From: DATGLW01 sp035293965
GTDB taxonomy: Bacteria; Actinomycetota; Acidimicrobiia; Acidimicrobiales; RAAP-2
Reading direction: 5' to 3'
DNA length: 7,890 nucleotides
Assembly: GCA_035293965.1 (NCBI GenBank)
Contig: DATGLW010000088.1
Location: forward strand, 1-7,890
In this document: in pieces, positions 6,573-7,890 of the stretch
Layout of the letters: every line of letters begins with the position of its first letter
Numbering within the stretch: position 1 is the stretch's first letter
The notes under the pieces: model-generated
Database searches by the model: none
What the model saw: the letters and a program-made list of their open reading frames with translations, nothing else
Told to the model about the DNA's origin: nothing
Program-made: the position numbers and the translations under genes

Positions 6573-7247
6573 CTACCGGCCCGGGCGCGTGGACGACGCT
6601 CGAGCCGGCGGTGCGTCCTGCCTGCCACGGCGGGTGGCCGACCACGCAGCGAGCACGTCGTCCACCGTGGCGATCGGAGCGAACGGGCGCACCGTGTAGC
6701 GGAGGATGTCCTCGCCATAGCTCCGGGGAAAACCTCCCGACGCATCGCTCACCACCACCACGTCGAAGCCCTCGTCGAGCCCGTACATCATCATGGACAG
6801 GACTCCGGCGTTGAGGGTGACACCGCAGACCACGAGCGTCCTCATCCCGAGGTTGCGAAGGATCGTGACCGCGCCCGAACCGCTGAGCCCCCCCATGCCT
6901 CCATATCGGGTGACGACGAAGTCCGACTCCTCCACGCCGATCTCGGGCATCACCGTCGCGAACTCCTCGGGCGTCAACCCGGAGCCCACGCCACCCGCGT
7001 GGCGCTCGACGAGCAGGCCCGAACGAGCACCGCGTCCGTCGGCGCGGCGCGCAGCGAGCGCATGGAGCACGTCGGCGCCGGCCTCCCGGGCGCCGCGCAC
7101 CAGCCGACCCACGTTGGGCAGGACCCAGCGCGTCTCCTCGGCGACCGCGGGGAGCACGGAGCGCTCCCCCAGGATGCCCTGCTGGCACTCGTTGACCACC
7201 ACGGCAGTGTGACGGGGATCCACGAGCTCGGTGATGTCGATCGGCAT
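6573..7247 (-). CDS. Isochorismatase-fold hydrolase-like protein lacking the canonical Cys and Lys
   Basis: This 224-aa protein has the length and block order of the isochorismatase/nicotinamidase fold: a first strand TAVVVNECQQGILGE (residues 14-28), a helix with NVGRLVRGAREAGADVLH, a middle block F-V-V-T-R-Y-G-G-M-G-G-L, and a block LVVCGVTLNAGVLSMMMYGLDEGFDVVVVSDA-like in layout. Active members use an Asp-Lys-Cys triad. Here, aligned by eye, the Asp position holds E20 (E-C-Q instead of D-M-Q), the Lys position near R114 holds V112, and the Cys position (G-x-x-T-x-x-C-V) holds G148. C21 and C141 exist but sit elsewhere. I recall actinobacterial relatives with an E-C-Q start that also lack the cysteine, so this may be a subfamily trait. 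The start ATG has a strong AGGAGG only 3 nt away. It follows the SDR gene by 36 bp, probably in one operon. The substrate is unknown, and it may be non-catalytic. The C-terminus is Arg/Pro/Ala-rich and unconserved in look. Confidence 0.75.
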   Translation of the reverse strand: MPIDITELVDPRHTAVVVNECQQGILGERSVLPAVAEETRWVLPNVGRLVRGAREAGADVLHALAARRADGRGARSGLLVERHAGGVGSGLTPEEFATVMPEIGVEESDFVVTRYGGMGGLSGSGAVTILRNLGMRTLVVCGVTLNAGVLSMMMYGLDEGFDVVVVSDASGGFPRSYGEDILRYTVRPFAPIATVDDVLAAWSATRRGRQDAPPARASSTRPGR

Positions 7248-7250
7248 GAG

Positions 7251-7257
7251 CCTCCTC
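7251..7257 (-). promoter_or_regulatory. Ribosome binding site with short spacing before the isochorismatase-like gene
   Basis: On the minus strand GAGGAGG ends only 3 nt before the ATG at 7247, shorter than the usual 5-9 nt. The match is strong enough to support initiation near here; a downstream GTG at codon 9 would be the alternative but would shorten the first strand. Confidence 0.5.
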
Positions 7258-7283
7258 GAGGGTTTGCAGGTCGCCTGGCTCGC

Positions 7284-7890
7284 CTACAGGGAGAGCGCGC
7301 TCCTGCCGCCGAACTGGGCACCGCCTCGCAGCCCGCCGTGCTCGGTCCTGAAGATCACCGTGTTGAGGGCGTGGCCCAGCTCCTCGGGATCCCACTTGCG
7401 GTCGCCGCCGGGCACACCCACCACGCCTCGGGGCGTCCACGGGTCGAAGTGGACCACCCGGGTGCCCTGCGAGAAGAAGAAGACCTGCCCGTTGACGTGG
7501 CGCGACAGGTCCGAAGCCAGCCACACGGCGAGCGGCGCGACGTTGCCGGGGTTCTGCGGGTCGAACCCCTCGTACTGGTCTGGCTCGCGGATCGCCTCGA
7601 TGTCGGTGCCGCGGGTGATCCCGATGAGCCGGGTGGTCCCGGACGGCGCGATGGCGTTGGACCGGACCCCGTAGCTCGCCATGTCCTGGGCCAACGCGAC
7701 GGTGAACATCGCGATGCCGCCCTTGGCCGCGGCGTAGTTCACCTGGCCGGTGTTGCCGAGCAGGCCCACCGAGGAGGTCGTGCTGATGACGGACGCGTCG
7801 ACCTTGCCTCCGATCCGCTTGCTCTGCTCGCGCCAGTAGGCGCAAGCGTGGCGGGCAGGCGCGAAGTGGCCCTTCAGATGGACCTTGATG
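7284..7890 (-). CDS. Short-chain dehydrogenase/reductase, C-terminal part (5' end beyond window)
   Basis: The frame is open to the right edge and gives 201 residues before TAG at 7284-7286. Beginning at the edge it reads IKVHLKGHF and ARHACAYWREQ, then the catalytic serine block STTSS (first S of SS, codon 7773-7775), and Y-A-A-A-K (Tyr codon 7734-7736, Lys 7722-7724), with the usual 13-residue Ser-to-Tyr spacing. An NAIAPSG-type block and LASDLSRHVNGQVFFFSQG follow. About 100 N-terminal residues, including the nucleotide-binding TGxxxGxG, lie outside. The HLKGHF/AYWRE wording and the C-terminal tail with WDPEELG are typical of SDRs akin to the dehydrogenase part of peroxisomal multifunctional enzyme type 2 (HSD17B4), which oxidise 3-hydroxyacyl-CoA in fatty-acid or sterol side-chain breakdown. 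The exact substrate is inference. A GTG at 7769 is an internal codon, not the start, since it would cut off the catalytic serine. It is the first visible gene of a probable operon with the isochorismatase-like gene. Confidence 0.92.
   Translation of the reverse strand, partial: IKVHLKGHFAPARHACAYWREQSKRIGGKVDASVISTTSSVGLLGNTGQVNYAAAKGGIAMFTVALAQDMASYGVRSNAIAPSGTTRLIGITRGTDIEAIREPDQYEGFDPQNPGNVAPLAVWLASDLSRHVNGQVFFFSQGTRVVHFDPWTPRGVVGVPGGDRKWDPEELGHALNTVIFRTEHGGLRGGAQFGGRSALSL

Noticed and set aside
5674..7845. A 723-aa minus-strand open frame spanning three genes
   Set aside because: It crosses the SDR, isochorismatase-like and lipoprotein genes in another frame and is Arg/Pro/Gly-rich with no motif; long shadow frames are expected at this GC content.

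Overview
The window is very GC-rich by eye, with strong G/C bias at third codon positions. Its genes resemble actinobacterial ones: a Tat-exported lipoprotein arylsulfotransferase, a membrane-anchored HtrA protease with a glycine/proline-rich linker, a secreted PLC/acid-phosphatase-type phosphoesterase, and an SDR of the multifunctional beta-oxidation type. A high-GC actinobacterium, possibly an uncultured one, is the best guess. This is inferred from protein style; no phylogenetic marker is present.

Layout, left to right. Positions 1-546 hold no intact gene. On the minus strand, 139-477 carries what looks like a decayed 3' part of a two-TM potassium channel: a pore-helix-like segment, the end of the last membrane helix and a heptad coiled coil, but no selectivity filter. 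Positions 547-2037 (+) encode a Tat lipoprotein of the arylsulfotransferase (ASST) family. All later genes are on the minus strand: a secreted phosphoesterase (2024-3664), an HtrA-type serine protease with one PDZ domain (3829-5292), a lipoprotein resembling phosphodiester glycosidases (5439-6434), an isochorismatase-fold protein (6573-7247), and the C-terminal two thirds of a short-chain dehydrogenase/reductase (7284 to beyond 7890).

Transcription reads in from the right edge: SDR, then the isochorismatase-like gene 36 bp later, a plausible two-gene operon. A strong stem-loop just after the second stop codon probably ends that unit. A second long stem-loop lies 21 bp before the lipoprotein start. 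The lipoprotein, HtrA and phosphoesterase genes follow with gaps of about 140-165 bp. The phosphoesterase meets the ASST gene tail to tail with a 14-bp overlap of coding ends.

Four consecutive genes (547-6434) encode exported or membrane-anchored proteins, three of them likely acting on sulfate, phosphate or glycosidic esters outside the cell, plus an envelope quality-control protease. This suggests a cell-surface neighbourhood, but joint function is inference only. I found no CRISPR array, tRNA, rRNA or insertion sequence, and no clearly new multi-gene system. The observations most worth checking are the isochorismatase-fold protein without its canonical cysteine and lysine, the two stem-loops, and the channel remnant.
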